From assembly GCA_007922305.1 (NCBI GenBank), contig ML677465.1, positions 167,747 through 231,746 of the forward strand: a DNA stretch of 64,000 bases, written 5' to 3'. The position numbers and the translations under genes were made by a program. The stretch comes from Dermatemys mawii. Lineage: Eukaryota > Chordata > Testudines > Dermatemydidae. This document shows, piece by piece, positions 45,479 to 56,838 of this stretch; the stretch's first letter is position 1, and every line of letters begins with the position of its first letter. The notes beneath the pieces are model-generated. The model was not told the origin of the DNA. It made no database searches and worked only from the letters and a program-made list of their open reading frames with translations.

Positions 45479-46334
45479 CTGTAGACAATGGATTGTGTGG
45501 TGTGTCCGGGATGGAAGCAGGAGGCATGAAGGTAGGAATTGCTGTCGGTATAGAGTGGTGTTTTTGGTATAGGGTGGTGTTAATGTGGCCGTCACTTATT
45601 TGCACCGTGGTGTCTAGGAAGTGGACTTCATAATAACTCTAACTCAGGAACCAATCCATGCAACAAACCTCAGTGCCAACTCTGCCCACATATCTACAGC
45701 AGCGACACCATCATAGGACCTAACCAGATCAGCCACACCATCACCGGTTCATTCACCTGCACATCTACCAACGTAATATATGCCATCATGTGCCAGCAAT
45801 GTCCCTCTGCTATGTACATCAGCCAAACTGGACAGTCCCTATGAAAAAGGATAAATGGACACAAATCAGATATTAGGAATGGCAATATACAAAAACCTGT
45901 AGGAGAACACTTCAATCTCCCTGGACACACAATTACAGAGTTAAAGGTCACCATCCTGCAGCAAAAAAACTTCAAGACCAGACTTCAAAGAGAAACTGCA
46001 GGGCTGCAATTCATTTGCAAATTTGACACCATCAATTTAGGACTGAACAGGGACTATGAGTGGCTAGCTAACTACAAAAGCAGTTTCTTCTCTCTCAGTG
46101 TTCACACCTCCAGATCAGCTGATAGAAGAGGACCTCATCCTCCCTGATTAGAGATAACAAGCTGGTTCAGCCTGATTGAACTAACCTCGTTATCTCTAAC
46201 CTGGTTCTTGCCTTCTTATTTATACCTGCCTCTGCATATTTCCACTGCATGCATCCGACGAAGTGGGTACTAGCCCATGAACGCTTATGCTTCAATACTT
46301 TTGTTAGTCTTTAAGGTGCCACAGGACTCTTTGT

Positions 46335-46660
46335 GGGCTCTGAGGGGGCCCTTTGAGTTACCCTCGCTGGATCACTTCTTACCACTGCTTCCTTCCCTCC
46401 CTCAGCTTCTGGTCCCAGATGAAACAAAAGAAACCAAACCATCAGCCCCAACCCAGCTCAGCATAGAGTCCTGTTCCCTCCGAGAGGCTTCTCCCAACCC
46501 TTTGTCAGGAGCCTTCAGGACAGGTTTGTCCTCTTCCCAGCCTCCCTCTGAGCTGGGCTGCTCCTTTTTCAACCCTGTCTCCAGCTGAAGAATGCTTGGC
46601 AGGGCTCCCTGGTCCCAGCACTGTCCATCACCCTTGTCTGGCCCAGATTGGGGTTTGCAT
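46335..46660. repeat. LTR-like interspersed repeat, family L relative (weak)
   Basis: Pyrimidine-rich text with agtcctgttccctccgagag and ccttgtctggcccag. Assignment is tentative. Confidence 0.3.
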
Positions 46661-47286
46661 ACCCCATCACAAAGGGACAGTAACTTAATTTAGAAACCAT
46701 TTCAGTATTGACAACTCCAGCCATTCCGAAATCACTACTCAGGTGCCACAAAAACCGAGATTGCCTTAAAAATCCTTTTAAAGTAATAAATATTGAACTC
46801 TTTCTGTATTTTTGATCCTTCAGGGTATACTCCCATAACATTTTCAAGCTTTTCTCCACAGCCATGAGGACTGGATTGTTTTAAGTGAAAGCAGAGATGA
46901 CCTGACTTGAGGAGCTGATGTTTAGGAAGTACACCAACTATCAATCAAATCACAAGAATTGGCAACAGTGCCATTTTGCAAAACCAGGTTACACCAGCAC
47001 TTAATGATAGTGATCCCTGCACCACACTTTGTAATGGTGTCACAGGGGCCAGTTTGGGCTCCCTGCACTGCATGGTGGCAATAATAATAAAATTACAATT
47101 CCCAAATCTTCCCAAATGGCTCTGCATCTGCTCTTGCATGTGGGTGGGCGGGGGCGTGTTCTAGAAGCCCCGCTAGAGGGGCTTCCCTAGCTACTGTATT
47201 CTGCTAAGCAGCAGCTGGGCGTGATATCTTAGCAGTCCTGGCAGCTGGAGGTAGCTACTGCATTAGATCTGTGTCTTCTTTTTCAG
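46661..47286. other. M1AP intron, nothing recognised
   Basis: No repeat identified. It ends in the T-rich acceptor of the next exon. Confidence 0.4.
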
Positions 47287-47467
47287 ATTACAGTGTTGAC
47301 TAGTCAGCCAGGCAAAGACATGGTGAAACAACTGGAAACAGGGTTAAGAGAGATAGACCTGGTGAGTCTGCGGAAACTGCAGATCATAGAGATCTCACAA
47401 GGAGACTTGTTGGAGTCGGCGGATGTGGAGTGGCGCGTACGTGCTGAGGAAGAGGTCAGCAATGATG
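47287..47467 (+). CDS. M1AP: M1AP third coding exon
   Basis: 181 nt, phase 0 in and phase 1 out, covering codons 149-208 plus one base. The acceptor is ctttttcag (47286) and the donor gtaagt at 47468. It starts ITVLTSQPGKDMVKQLE and continues REIDLVSLRKLQIIEIS, matching the mammalian segment ITILTSQPGK onward. Joined to the previous exon it gives SSVE-ITVL. The later part (DVEWRVRAEEEVSNDG) is variable relative to mammals, apart from SND. No stop occurs. Confidence 0.95.
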
Positions 47468-49842
47468 GTAAGTGCAGAGAGGGAGCACAGTGTGGTTATC
47501 CATCTGGAGTGCAATACAATCACCAAATGTCCTTTCAATGTGAGAGTGGCTGCACGTCAGTGGCATGTAACAAATTTCACAGGTGGGATGTTACAGAGGC
47601 ATTCAAGGAAGGGCAGACAAGTTTCGTACCACTGCAGTCTGCAGGGAGCACCACAGAGGGTGGGCAGCCTTAATTCAGGGCCTGGGTCTTCTTGGAGACT
47701 CATCTTCAAAGCTTGATCAGAGGATGTGCTGAATCGGTGCATTTCCTGGGTTCCCTCACCTCATCCATACTACCTCTCCAGCTGCCCTCTCATTTTCTGG
47801 GAGACTGGCTCCTGCTCTCTTGGCAAAGAGGGTTTGTGTGTGACTTGCACTAGTCCCAGATTTTCTGCCAACAGAGGCACATAACACAACCTACTGTGTG
47901 GAACCCAAGGAGAGCCTAGAGCCCCAGGGACTAAATGTTATTTTGGCTGGCTGGCAGTTCTGCTAAAGCATGCTTCCTCCTAATCTCTAGGGGCATTCTT
48001 AGCAATGGAAATTAAAGCAAGAACAATACGAAATTGCAGAACCAGAAATCCCTATTCATTCCTGTTTGTAGCTTCCTGCTTTCATAGTGAATGGGTACAG
48101 GCAACTCTCTAAACAAGCAATTCAAAGAGTTATATTCAGCAAGAGAAATCCTGCACCTCTGCTCAGTTTGGTATCAGAAGCTTATGAAATGGAAGGCCAA
48201 ATTAATTGCACTCTCTCATTTAGGTATTTGCTCTGACAAACTCCTTCATATCTCCGATTAGTAGTTGATGTTTTAGTTAAATTCGCCTTCCCCAGGCCTG
48301 AGGAAATTACTGGTTATGTGAGCAGCATCTGTCAATAGCAAAGGTTTGTACTCTGGCTGCTCTCACAAACCTGGGCTGCAGCATAGCACATGCTGAATAC
48401 ATTTTGCCTGAGGCAACAATCTGTGCCCCTGACTGCACTCAGTCAACTCCACCTCACTATACCAGTGTTGACCAAATCATGTACTGCTCATCCCAGAGCT
48501 GCTAAATTATACAATCAAGCATTTAGAAAGCCAAGCTCACTGTTCTACCATCCTCTCTTCTCCCAGGGTCTTCAAAAGTCGACTGTCCTAAAGTGATCTT
48601 CCCTTTCAATGGAAGGGAAGCTACTCAGGGTTCTGTCCTGTTTGAAAAAGGAGGCCTTAGGGAGAATGCTCATCTTTATGATGGTAATACGCCCTGATCA
48701 GATAAAAGGCACTCCAACTCCCGCTCCCTTCCCGCCCCGCACAACCATTACCAGTAGAGCTAGGAATGAAGAATAAGGAAGAGGATAAAAGTCCCACAGT
48801 TTGGGGTATCATTTTTAATATAGCCAGGAGTTGGAAGAACCATAAACCGTGAGTTGAAATAAATGAAGTTTGGAAGGGCTTGATCCATGCAGTTCCAAAA
48901 CTGGTGTCTTCACTGAAAGTGTCTACTGCCTGTGCAGAGGGGAAGCTTCTGGGTGGCTGAAGAATACAGTGTTCAGTCAGAGAGGGAGCAATGTTAGCAA
49001 GTGACTCTTGATAGGAGAAACCAGGACTGCTGGACAGAGGAGTGGAATACATTTCTTGATAAAAGTGTATGCCTGAGCCCTGTTGTATTAATGTAGCTGG
49101 AATAAAGGCCCCAAAGAGTCAAAGGTGTTACTATGACCCTGTCACTCTCCAACATTAAACGCTATTGAACAAGGTTTGGGGTTTGGAATACAAAGATCTT
49201 GGTGTGACATCCTGTCACTTTAAATGATTGAGGACTCTTCCTCCCCAGTAAAGCCTCACTTTCAGGTTAGTTTCAATAAAGCATGCCCAGCAGACACCTC
49301 TTTCCACCCCCACTCTGCCGCAGACCACCTCTTTCTGCCCTTGCTCCACCCCCGTCTCCAGCACTTCCTGCCCACCACTGAACAGCTGATGCACAGTGGG
49401 CAGTAGGTGCTGATCGGAGAGGAGCCCAAATACTTCACCGGCCCTTTCTTCCTGGACTTGCCTCAGGAAGAGCTCACACACTCTCTGGCACTCATTTTCA
49501 TCAAGGAGGAGTTCACGTGCTTGCCATTAACCTGTGTGCTCAGCATTCCTTGGAGAGAAGCTGCAATATTCAGCAATGTCATGCTTCTTGGGGAGGAGCT
49601 GTCATTCCTGCAGCACCATGGCAGGGTACTCCTCAGAAAGGAACTCACAGTCAACAGTGCTTTACTCCTCAAGGCACAGCTCATGTGCATTCACTGGGAT
49701 TACATGCTCAGTATCCCTCCAAGGTAAAATGGAGGTTTACGCTGGGGACAGGTGCCTGGAGTCTCTTCATGGAGGGGACGATGTATTTCCCAGCATCTCA
49801 GGCAGGGCTGTGAGAGGAGTGTCATCAGCTCTCCACCCCTTA
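47468..49842. other. M1AP intron, no recognised repeat
   Basis: A 2.4-kb stretch unusually free of young transposons. Several 60-130 codon frames exist on both strands (for example 48657-49052 and 49407-49727). None resembles a protein family or shows flanking splice sites. Confidence 0.4.
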
Positions 49843-50080
49843 ACATAAGAACATAAGAATGGCCCTACTGGGTCAGACCAAAGGTCCATCTAGCCCAGTA
49901 TCCTGTCTCCCAACAGTGGCCAATGCCAGGTGCCCCAGGGGAAATGAACGGAACAGGTAACCATCAAGTGATCCATCCCCTGTCGCTCACTCCCAGCTTC
50001 TGGAAACCAGAGGCTAGGGACACCTGATATCCAGACTTCCAAAAGGAGGAGCTGGCCTGTTAGGCATGCTTGTGACACTG
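49843..50080 (-). repeat. CR1-type LINE 3' end (second subfamily)
   Basis: Starts aacataagaacataagaatg, then gaccaaaggtccatctagcc and tggaaaccagaggctaggga. Confidence 0.9.
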
Positions 50081-50439
50081 CTCACTTATCCTTCAATTCC
50101 ATCCGTTAATTGTGAGCTCTTCAGAGACCTGCCCACTATGCATCACCTGCAGACTTGTGGGCACTATCAAATAATAATGATCAAGAAGGGAATTGCTTTG
50201 CTCCTTAGCTGGGACTGTGGTCTATCAAAATGAAAGTTTGCTGTGAGGCGTTGGTTCCTACTGGGTCAGAAACTAGGAACATGGTTTAATTTGTAAGATT
50301 GGGGTTTTCAAAGGAGTCTTAGGGATTTGGGCACCCAAATTCCCATTCTGTTGGAGCTAAGCATCCAACTCCCATCAACTACTTTGAGAGCTCAAATTTA
50401 AATCATTTACTATCAATGGTTGCGACAGCAATGTATGAG

Positions 50440-50935
50440 CAGAAAACTAGCAAGCAGAAATGAGGCAATGGTACTACCTCCATATCCAGCATTAGTGAGA
50501 CCATTACTGGCTATTGTGTCTAGGGCTGATGTCCAAGGCTCTAAAAGGATGTTTACTAATTGCTAAAGGCTCCAAAAAGAGCTACAAGAATGGGTCCATC
50601 TCTGGAAAACCTGCCTTACAGTAAGATACTAAAGAAGCTTAATCTCTTTATTTTAACAAAGAGGCTGGTTGTGGTTTACAAGTACCTACATGGGACAGAG
50701 ATTTCTGATAGAAGTGGGCTTTTTAATCTAGGACAGGCAAACAAAATCCAGTGGCTGGAAGTTGAAGTGATAAAGTCAGAATAGAAACAAGGCCTAATTT
50801 TAAAGTGAAAATAATTAACCATTGGAACAATTTACCTAAGGACATGTTGGATTCACCATCACCTTTAAATCAAGATGAGTTGCTTTTCTAAAAGAGCTGT
50901 TGCATCTGAACTGAGGTTATGAGCTTAATGCAGGA
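50440..50935 (+). repeat. Diverged CR1-like fragment
   Basis: The + strand has aaagagctacaagaatgggt near 50575 and later accattggaacaatttacct near 50818, the CR1 C-terminal part. Confidence 0.6.
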
Positions 50936-50986
50936 ACAACGGGTGGAATTTTCTGGCCTATGCTCTACAGGAGGTCAGACTAGATT

Positions 50987-51648
50987 GGGGTGGGCAAACT
51001 ATGGCCCGTGGGCCACATCTGGCCTACGATCTCCTCCTAACCATCCCCATAGCTCCCAGCTGGGGAGATAGCTCTTCTCCCCTCCCACACTGTCCCACAC
51101 CCTATTCTCCACTGTCCCCCTTCCCTGCAGCCTCAGCGCGCCATGCAAGCAGTGTTCTGGAGGGTGGGGCTGCATACTCCGGCAGATCAGCATGGCAGCA
51201 TGTCTAGTGGTGTGGTAAGGGGGCCAGTGCTGGGCCAGGGGGTTGAATAAGGGGCAGAGGTTCTCGGCGGGAGAGGGGTGGTCAGGGGACAGGGAACAGG
51301 GGCGTTGGATAGGGCGTGGGAGTCTTGGGGGCCTGTCAGGGGGTGGGGGTGTGGCTAGGAGTTGGGGCACTCAGGGGACAGGGAGCAGGGGGGTTGGGTA
51401 GGGAGTGGGATCCTGGGGAGTGATTAGGGGGCAGGGGAGATCTCTGGAAGGGGCAGTCAGGGGACAAGGAAGGGGGGGGATTGGATGGGTCGAGGGTTCT
51501 GAGGGGGGCAGTCAAGGGGTGGAAAGTGGGAGGGGATCAGGTAGGGAACAGGGCCAGGCTGTTTGAGGAGGCACAGCCTTCCCTACCCGACCCTCCACAC
51601 AATTTTGAACCCCGATGTGGCCCTCGGGCCAAAAAGTTTGCCCATTCC
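50987..51648. mobile_element. hAT element, family B
   Basis: Starts ggggtgggcaaactatggcc and ends ggccaaaaagtttgcccatt. The 11-mer cagactagatt occurs on both sides (50976-50986, 51649-51659) and includes the target duplication. The interior is G+C-rich with drifting gggg-cag repeats. It matches the 24838-25718 element in reverse. Confidence 0.85.
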
Positions 51649-51678
51649 CAGACTAGATTATTGAATGGTCCTGCTGGC

Positions 51679-51721
51679 TGCAAAAGCATTCACTGAGTAC
51701 TACTCAGTGAATGCTTTTGCA
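51679..51721. repeat. Perfect 43-bp palindrome, 1-nt loop
   Basis: The 21-nt arm 51679-51699 is the exact inverse of 51701-51721, with one base between. Part of the arm (attcactcagtactac) is repeated once more just downstream. Confidence 0.95.
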
Positions 51722-51911
51722 TTCACTCAGTACTACTTTAAAGGTGAAATTGTAAAAGGAAAATCTACCTATTTCAGCTATTTATTTTTTATCACAACTG
51801 CATCTAAAAAGATAGTACAATAGAGTAACAACTATATTTTTTGCTTAAACATGAGAATTCAAGAATAGTCCAGAAGGCAATCCTTAAGAAAGAAGTATAA
51901 AATTAAAAAGG

Positions 51912-52079
51912 TTACCAACCTGAAGATCCTGCATGTTCAGACATGTTCCGTTTATCATCTTCAACGCAGCTTCCTCCTGAGAAGGAACACTTCTCATGAT
52001 GATGTTTCATTTGTGCAACCTGGCCTTGCATTTCTTTGTTGCGCTGTTTGCATTTTGCACACATGCCTGTCTTACCCAT
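51912..52079 (-). CDS. Small BED-type zinc-finger frame (hAT transposase exon-like)
   Basis: The reverse strand from ATG 52079 to TAA 51912 gives 55 residues: MGKTGMCAKCKQRNKEMQ, then a basic stretch ending MKHHHEKC, then an acidic tail DDKRNMSEHAGSSGW. C7-x2-C10 followed by H26-H28 and C31 fits a BED/C2HC-like finger of the kind that starts certain hAT transposases. The frame is undamaged. A donor-like G|GTTGGT near the end suggests it may have been a 5' exon that spliced onward; I found no catalytic part nearby. It is antisense to M1AP, in the intron between exons 3 and 4. Whether it is expressed is unknown. Confidence 0.45.
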   Translation of the reverse strand: MGKTGMCAKCKQRNKEMQGQVAQMKHHHEKCSFSGGSCVEDDKRNMSEHAGSSGW

Positions 52080-52335
52080 AGGTAGAAGAACTTAATGAAA
52101 ATTGGGTCTCTTTTACAGCCTGCTGCCATTATAGGTTTTCCCTTCTAGTGAGAGAATGGTGTGGTAGATCTCAAATCAGTGAAGGCTACACTCAGAAAGA
52201 CCTCAAGACTTCTGGAATATGCTGCTCAGACAATGTTACTTTTGTTTCTACTGCCTGTCTTGCCAATCTCACATTTATCTCCAGATTTCTCCTCCTTGTC
52301 CAAATCTGTTCTGCCCCCAACAATCTTCTAGTCCA
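52080..52335. other. M1AP intron, nothing recognised
   Basis: Sequence upstream of the BED-finger frame. It could hold that frame's old 5' flank, but no terminal repeat was found. Confidence 0.3.
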
Positions 52336-52505
52336 GGGGTTCCCAAGCTTGTTCCGTGGCTTGGCCAGGGTAAGCCCCTGGCTGGCCGCAAGATGTTTTG
52401 TTTACCCAAGTGGCCGTAGGTTCAGCCGCTCGCAGCTCCCACTGGCCGCAGTTCGCCATTCCTGGCCAATGGAAGCTGTAGAAAGTGGTGGCCTGGCCCG
52501 CACTG
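52336..52505. mobile_element. Truncated hAT end
   Basis: Starts caggggttcccaagcttgtt, a hAT-style end, followed by G+C-rich text. No matching right end was seen. Confidence 0.5.
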
Positions 52506-52669
52506 CTTCCTATCTTATAAAATAGGCAGGATTGAGACAGCATGCTAATTGGCTAACAGTGATTTCAATCAAGCAGTTATAGGACAAATACCGCCTGGCT
52601 CGAAACTACCATTGATGGGCAGTATAGGAGGACTACACCCAGCATTAGGCAGGAAGACCTAAGTTCTAA

Positions 52670-52790
52670 TTTCAGTTCTGTCATTGACTCTATAAGATCC
52701 TTTGCAACTTTCTCAGTTTCCCCATCTGTAAAACTGGGCAATGATAACTACTCTCCTTAGGAGTTGCGAGGCTGACCCGGGTTTGGACCA
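52670..52790 (-). repeat. MIR-type SINE fragment
   Basis: Reverse MIR core: ctcagtttccccatctgtaa preceded by gtcattgactctataagatc. Confidence 0.75.
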
Positions 52791-53741
52791 TGTTAGGTAC
52801 TACTTCTGTTTCACCTACATTTTCTTTAAATAGATACAGTCTACTTTAAAACTCCCCCTTCTATCCCATGAACTCACCATCTGCATGTGTTTTACCTTTG
52901 CTCTGAACATTGTACAATATCCCCGACTGGTGTGGTGAAGGCCCTTGTAACCAGCAGCGTGCGGGCAGGCAGGTGCATATGCAGCCAGGCCTAGGGGAGC
53001 ACTGCCCTGTGTTCAGGCCTGGACTCCTCTTGCTGCAGCCGGTGGGCTTCCCTGCAAGAAAGAGAAGTGGGTACTGAAGCCACTGTGGCAAGCGAAGAGG
53101 AGTGGGTTGAGTGCAAGTGGGGTGTGTGAAGAGGTGCTGCGGGGTAACCCTGCTGAGCAGGAGCCACTGCTCATTAGTGGGGAAAAAGAGGGTGAGTGGA
53201 GCCCTGCTCTAGGAACGCAAGGCTGCTGTCTTCTGAAGCTCCTTAGTGGGGATGCTAAAATGGCCAAGATGTGCTAAGATATCCTGGCTTAAAGCTACAT
53301 CGCTTGGTGTACAGCCAAACAGTAAACTAAAGTAAGTGGGCTACATTCGCTCCTCAGTTACACCCTGTAGCTCCCGTTCCTCAGCAAGCCCCTCTGTCTA
53401 ATGGGGCAAATGTCCCCTCCCCAGGAGACTAAACCAACAGATGGCTGTGAAGTGCATTGAGAACCTTTGATGGAAGGTGCCACGTATGTACAAACAAACT
53501 GGGAGTAAGGAAAGTACATGAGCCATTGAGACACCAACACACCTGCTCAGAGTGGCTGCAGCCAGTTGGTTCGTGTGGTTCTGGGTTCTGAGGCCTCTTC
53601 CCAACTGGGAGAGTCTTGGGGACTGTCCAACTATAATTTCGCAAACATCTCTCAGGCCAGTGTAGGGATACTGGGTCCTGCCTCAGCGCAGGGGCATGAT
53701 CCCTCCCTGCCCTACATTTCTATGATTCTCTTCTTCCACAG
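52791..53741. other. M1AP intron, nothing recognised
   Basis: No exon or repeat identified. The acceptor region of the next exon has tgattctcttcttccacag. Confidence 0.4.
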
Positions 53742-53909
53742 ACAGTGCGATCCTGGGGATGGACATTGACCTTCAGGCCATAGAGAATGATGTTGTCAGC
53801 TTGGAGATGTTCTTTAAAACCTGGCTTCATGATCATGGCACAGACAGAGAGCAGCTCCATGTCTTCCTTCCCTCAGGAGACTTCCATCACTTCACTGCCC
53901 CCAGGACAA
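53742..53909 (+). CDS. M1AP: M1AP fourth coding exon
   Basis: 168 nt, phase 1 in and phase 1 out, codons 209-264 plus one base. The acceptor is ttcttccacag (53741). The donor is A|gtctaagt at 53910, a weaker site than the others. It reads DSAILGMDIDLQAIENDVV, then SLEMFFKTWLHDHGTD and REQLHVFLPSGDF, closely following mammalian M1AP (SSILGTDIDLQ onward). The phase-1 G of the previous exon completes GAC. The donor was chosen because mammalian sequence changes exon at this place and the downstream exon fits in phase. Confidence 0.93.
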
Positions 53910-54354
53910 GTCTAAGTATTTCATCTTCTCTCCCTCTCAGCTGTGGCCCACTGATTCTCACTGGCCCACAGATCGCACAGGCCTGTGTGGTGATTTCACC
54001 AGCCTGGGGCACAGTCACCATTCAGCAGAGTGACAGAGTCCAGCATTCTATTGTTGGCTGCAGCCAATACCATAGTTGAGGCTGAAAAAGGCAATTGATT
54101 TAGAATGCCCCGTTTTCAGGTGCTTATCAGACATCTCCGTTGGGACTGAAGTGTGTCAGATCTGTGTCTCAGTTACCCCAGACTCCTTTACATTCTGGCA
54201 CCATAGAGGTGCCCTGACGTGGATGTGCATTTACACCACCTTGGCAGCCCAAAATGTACCTTATAACAGTGTAAAGGAGCCTTAGTGTGGCAGAGAATCA
54301 GACATCCGTCATGAGGAAATGCTTTAGAAAACGTGATCCAAGTTGGTTCAGCTG
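53910..54354. other. M1AP intron, nothing recognised
   Basis: No repeat identified. Confidence 0.35.
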
Positions 54355-54905
54355 GTTTTTAAGAACATAGGAAAGGCCAGTTCAGGTCAGATCAATGGTC
54401 CATCTAGCCCAGGACTGCCTTTGACAGTGGACAGGACCAGATGTTCAAGGAGAGTGTACAGAACAGAGCACTTGGATGGATGCACCCATCTCCCCTTCCT
54501 GGTTTCCGGCAGCCAAAGGTTTAGGGTCGCCCTGAGCATGGCACTGCATCTCTGACCATCTTGGCTAGTAGCCACTGATAAACCATCCTCCATGAATTTA
54601 TCTAGTTCTTTTTTTGAACCCAGCTGTACATTTGGCCTTCACAACATCATAGAATCATAGGACTGGAAGGGACCTTGAGAGGTCTAGTCCAGTCCCCTAC
54701 ACTCATGGCAGGACTAGGGATTATCTAGACCATCCCATGGCAATGAGTTCCGCAGGTTGACTAAGCATTGTGGGAAGAAGTACTTCCTTTTGTTTGTGTT
54801 AAACCTGCTGCCTGTTAATTTTATCAGGTGACCCTTAGTTTTTGTATTGTGGGGAAGGGTAAATAACCCTTCACCCTTCACATTTTCCACACCTTTCATG
54901 ATTTT
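54355..54905 (-). repeat. CR1-type LINE 3' region with a second CR1 end inserted
   Basis: Reverse-strand second-subfamily CR1 (atcaatggtccatctagccc to cttcacccttcacattttcc), interrupted at about 54648-54735 by another CR1 end starting tcatagaatcataggactgg. The host text ttggccttcacaacat resumes as atggcaatgagttccgcagg. Confidence 0.8.
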
Positions 54906-55212
54906 AGAGACGATTTATGTTTGACAGTGATAGAAATAGCACTTCCTGTGCTCATATATTATGTTTAGTGGGGGACAGAGTAGCACGTAGATGGGGTCCT
55001 TTACAAAAATGGTTCAATCTGTTCATACAGTACTGAAGTAATTGTCAGATGGTTGAAATGTGGAGCTACCAGAAGTTACATATTAGTGGGAGAACAAAGT
55101 AAAATCAGTAAGGAAAACGCTACTTTCCTTACTGGGTTTCACTTCAGTCTCTCAATGCCCTCCGTGCCACCATGGGAAGCTCTCCCCTTAATATCCACCA
55201 CCCACCCTCAAG
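54906..55212. other. M1AP intron, nothing recognised
   Basis: Short unassigned stretch before the DIRS-like copy. Confidence 0.35.
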
Positions 55213-56838
55213 AGGTTCTTCTTCGAGTGATTGTTCACATCAATTCCAATTAGGTGTGCACACGCCACGTGCATGGTGATTGGAAACTTTTCCCCTTAGC
55301 AGCTCCCATCAGATTGGCCAGGGAGTCCCCTGGAGCAGTGCCCTCATGGTGCTCAATATATGACCCTGCCATCCTGACCCCCCTTTAGTTCCTTCTTACC
55401 ATCTGTGGTAGCGTTGGAACTGCGTTAGCTTGCTTGCCTTCAACTCTTCCCTCAGCCATTCTTAGTTCCTTAACTAAAACAAGAAAATTAAGAAAATTTT
55501 TACTGCTAGTAGTATAGGTGGTGAATGGATTGTTTTCCCCTCACCCTGCCTTGAGCTCCATGGCATGCCTCAAGCATGCCCGAGGATTTAAATCTTGTGG
55601 TCTATGCATGAAACCTATGCCCAACAGTGACCTCATGGCCCATACTTGAGGTGTCTAGGGGAGGCATACCAGTCCAAGCATGGAAAATCTGCAAGGCTTT
55701 CAAGCCTAGGACTAGGAAGGAACACGACTTCCATTTGAAACAGCTACTAATGGAAGTTGCACTCTGTCCTGCGCACCTGACCGCCAAGTCCCAGGCCCGA
55801 GTTCGATGCGGAGCACCCCGGGGTTGGTCCGCGTACTGGTACTGAGGAAGGACTCTAGTGCCAGAGACCTTTAGTACCAAAGATCTCTGGCACCCAGTGA
55901 TTCTCCAGCAGAGCTCGATTTGGTGGAGGAGTTGGAAGCCTCTTCCATCTCAGATACTTTCAAGATGGCAAGGGACTTCACAGAAAGTTCTGTGCCTCAG
56001 CCCGCTATTGTTAGAGACAAGCTCCCAGCACCGCCCAGCTCGGCGCCATCTTGAGTCAAACCAGCAACAATGAGGCCATCTTCCTCTCGAGACCGGCACT
56101 GTTCACGATTTACTTCACCCCCAGCATCGGTCCCACTACATGATAGTAAGATGCAAGGAGCACAGTGCTTGGGATTTCCAGCACCGGGGAGTCGGCACCA
56201 GTCATCAGGGCCGTCCTTACCTATATCCAAACTATGCAGTTGCGTAGGCTACCAGGAAATTTGGGGCACCAAATTTTGGCATCTTGGGGGACTGCAGCAG
56301 GGGTCAGGTGCGCAGAGCTTGCTCTGCTTCACCAGTGTGTATTGAGGGGCAGTTTCCCCTACCCCCCAAGTACCAAGCCTGGGACCCAGGGGAGCAGAGG
56401 AGAGTGGGCTGGGGCCGGGTTACTCCACTTCCCACCACCCCATGCAATCACAAGGTGTCAGGAAGTGGAGCGATCCAGCCCCAACCTGCTCCAGCAGCTT
56501 GTGCCGGGGCACAGCTCCCCCATCCCCCCAATCCTGCTCCTGCCCTCCACAGACCTTGGGTGCAGCCGCCTCCCCTCCACCCCCTCCTGAGGAGGCCTGG
56601 GGCCAGATCCCCCCCTTACTTCCCTGCAGGAGGACTGCGTAGGGCACCACAATGTCTAGGGATGGCCCTAACGGTCATGATCATCCTCTATTACCTGGCA
56701 CCATGATACAGCACAGGAACATAGGGGCTGCTCCCTGGCACCGGTCTAAGATGGGGAAAGCCGGCACTGTTCATCTACTACACTGATCTCCGACTTCCTC
56801 CTCTTGGCACCGACAGCCGGTGCAGGGATCCTTTAGAA
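55213..56838 (+). mobile_element. Old DIRS-like retroelement copy, 5' part
   Basis: Begins gttcttcttcgagtgattgt like the copy at 62607, followed by the same leader (ttccaattaggtgtgcacac; ccctggagcagtgccctcat). The gag-like region at about 55560-55850 is full of stops but still shows FKSCGLCMKPMPNSD. It is interrupted by a hAT at 56206-56670 and resumes with the tggcaccg-rich text to about 56838. DIRS assignment is from memory of turtle repeats; Ty3/gypsy is the alternative. Confidence 0.6.
56206..56670. mobile_element. hAT element (465 bp), family D, nested in the DIRS-like copy
   Basis: Starts CAGGGCCGTCCTTACC and ends TAGGGATGGCCCTA. Flanks ccagtcat (56198-56205) and acggtcat (56671-56678) match at 6 of 8. 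Host text continues across. Confidence 0.75.

Larger units (their letters stand above)
43831..46334 (+). pseudogene. Penelope-like element with twin-priming-type 5' inversion
   Basis: The right part (45629-46334, + strand) runs from the inter-domain segment (NNSNSGTNPCNKPQCQLCP) through the GIY-YIG region (MCQQCPSAMYI at about 45789, stop-interrupted after GQS) to the tail gatgcatccgacgaagtggg. The left part (43831-44208 and 45487-45625) is the reverse strand and carries the segment just upstream: EVHF-like end, then RYNRICSNPSDRDQH and HILTSNSTQH. The two parts meet in the order expected for an inverted 5' segment. A hAT element splits the inverted part. Confidence 0.85.

Noticed and set aside
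44906..45484. 192-codon proline/serine-rich frame
   Set aside because: Encoded by the C-rich interior of a hAT element.
47468..49842. Possible extra gene in a transposon-poor intron part
   Set aside because: Frames of 60-130 codons occur on both strands without conserved motifs or consistent splice sites.
55213..56838. Possible endogenous retrovirus
   Set aside because: No LTR pair, primer-binding site, protease or envelope seen. The leader and gag-like text match the DIRS-like copy at 62607.
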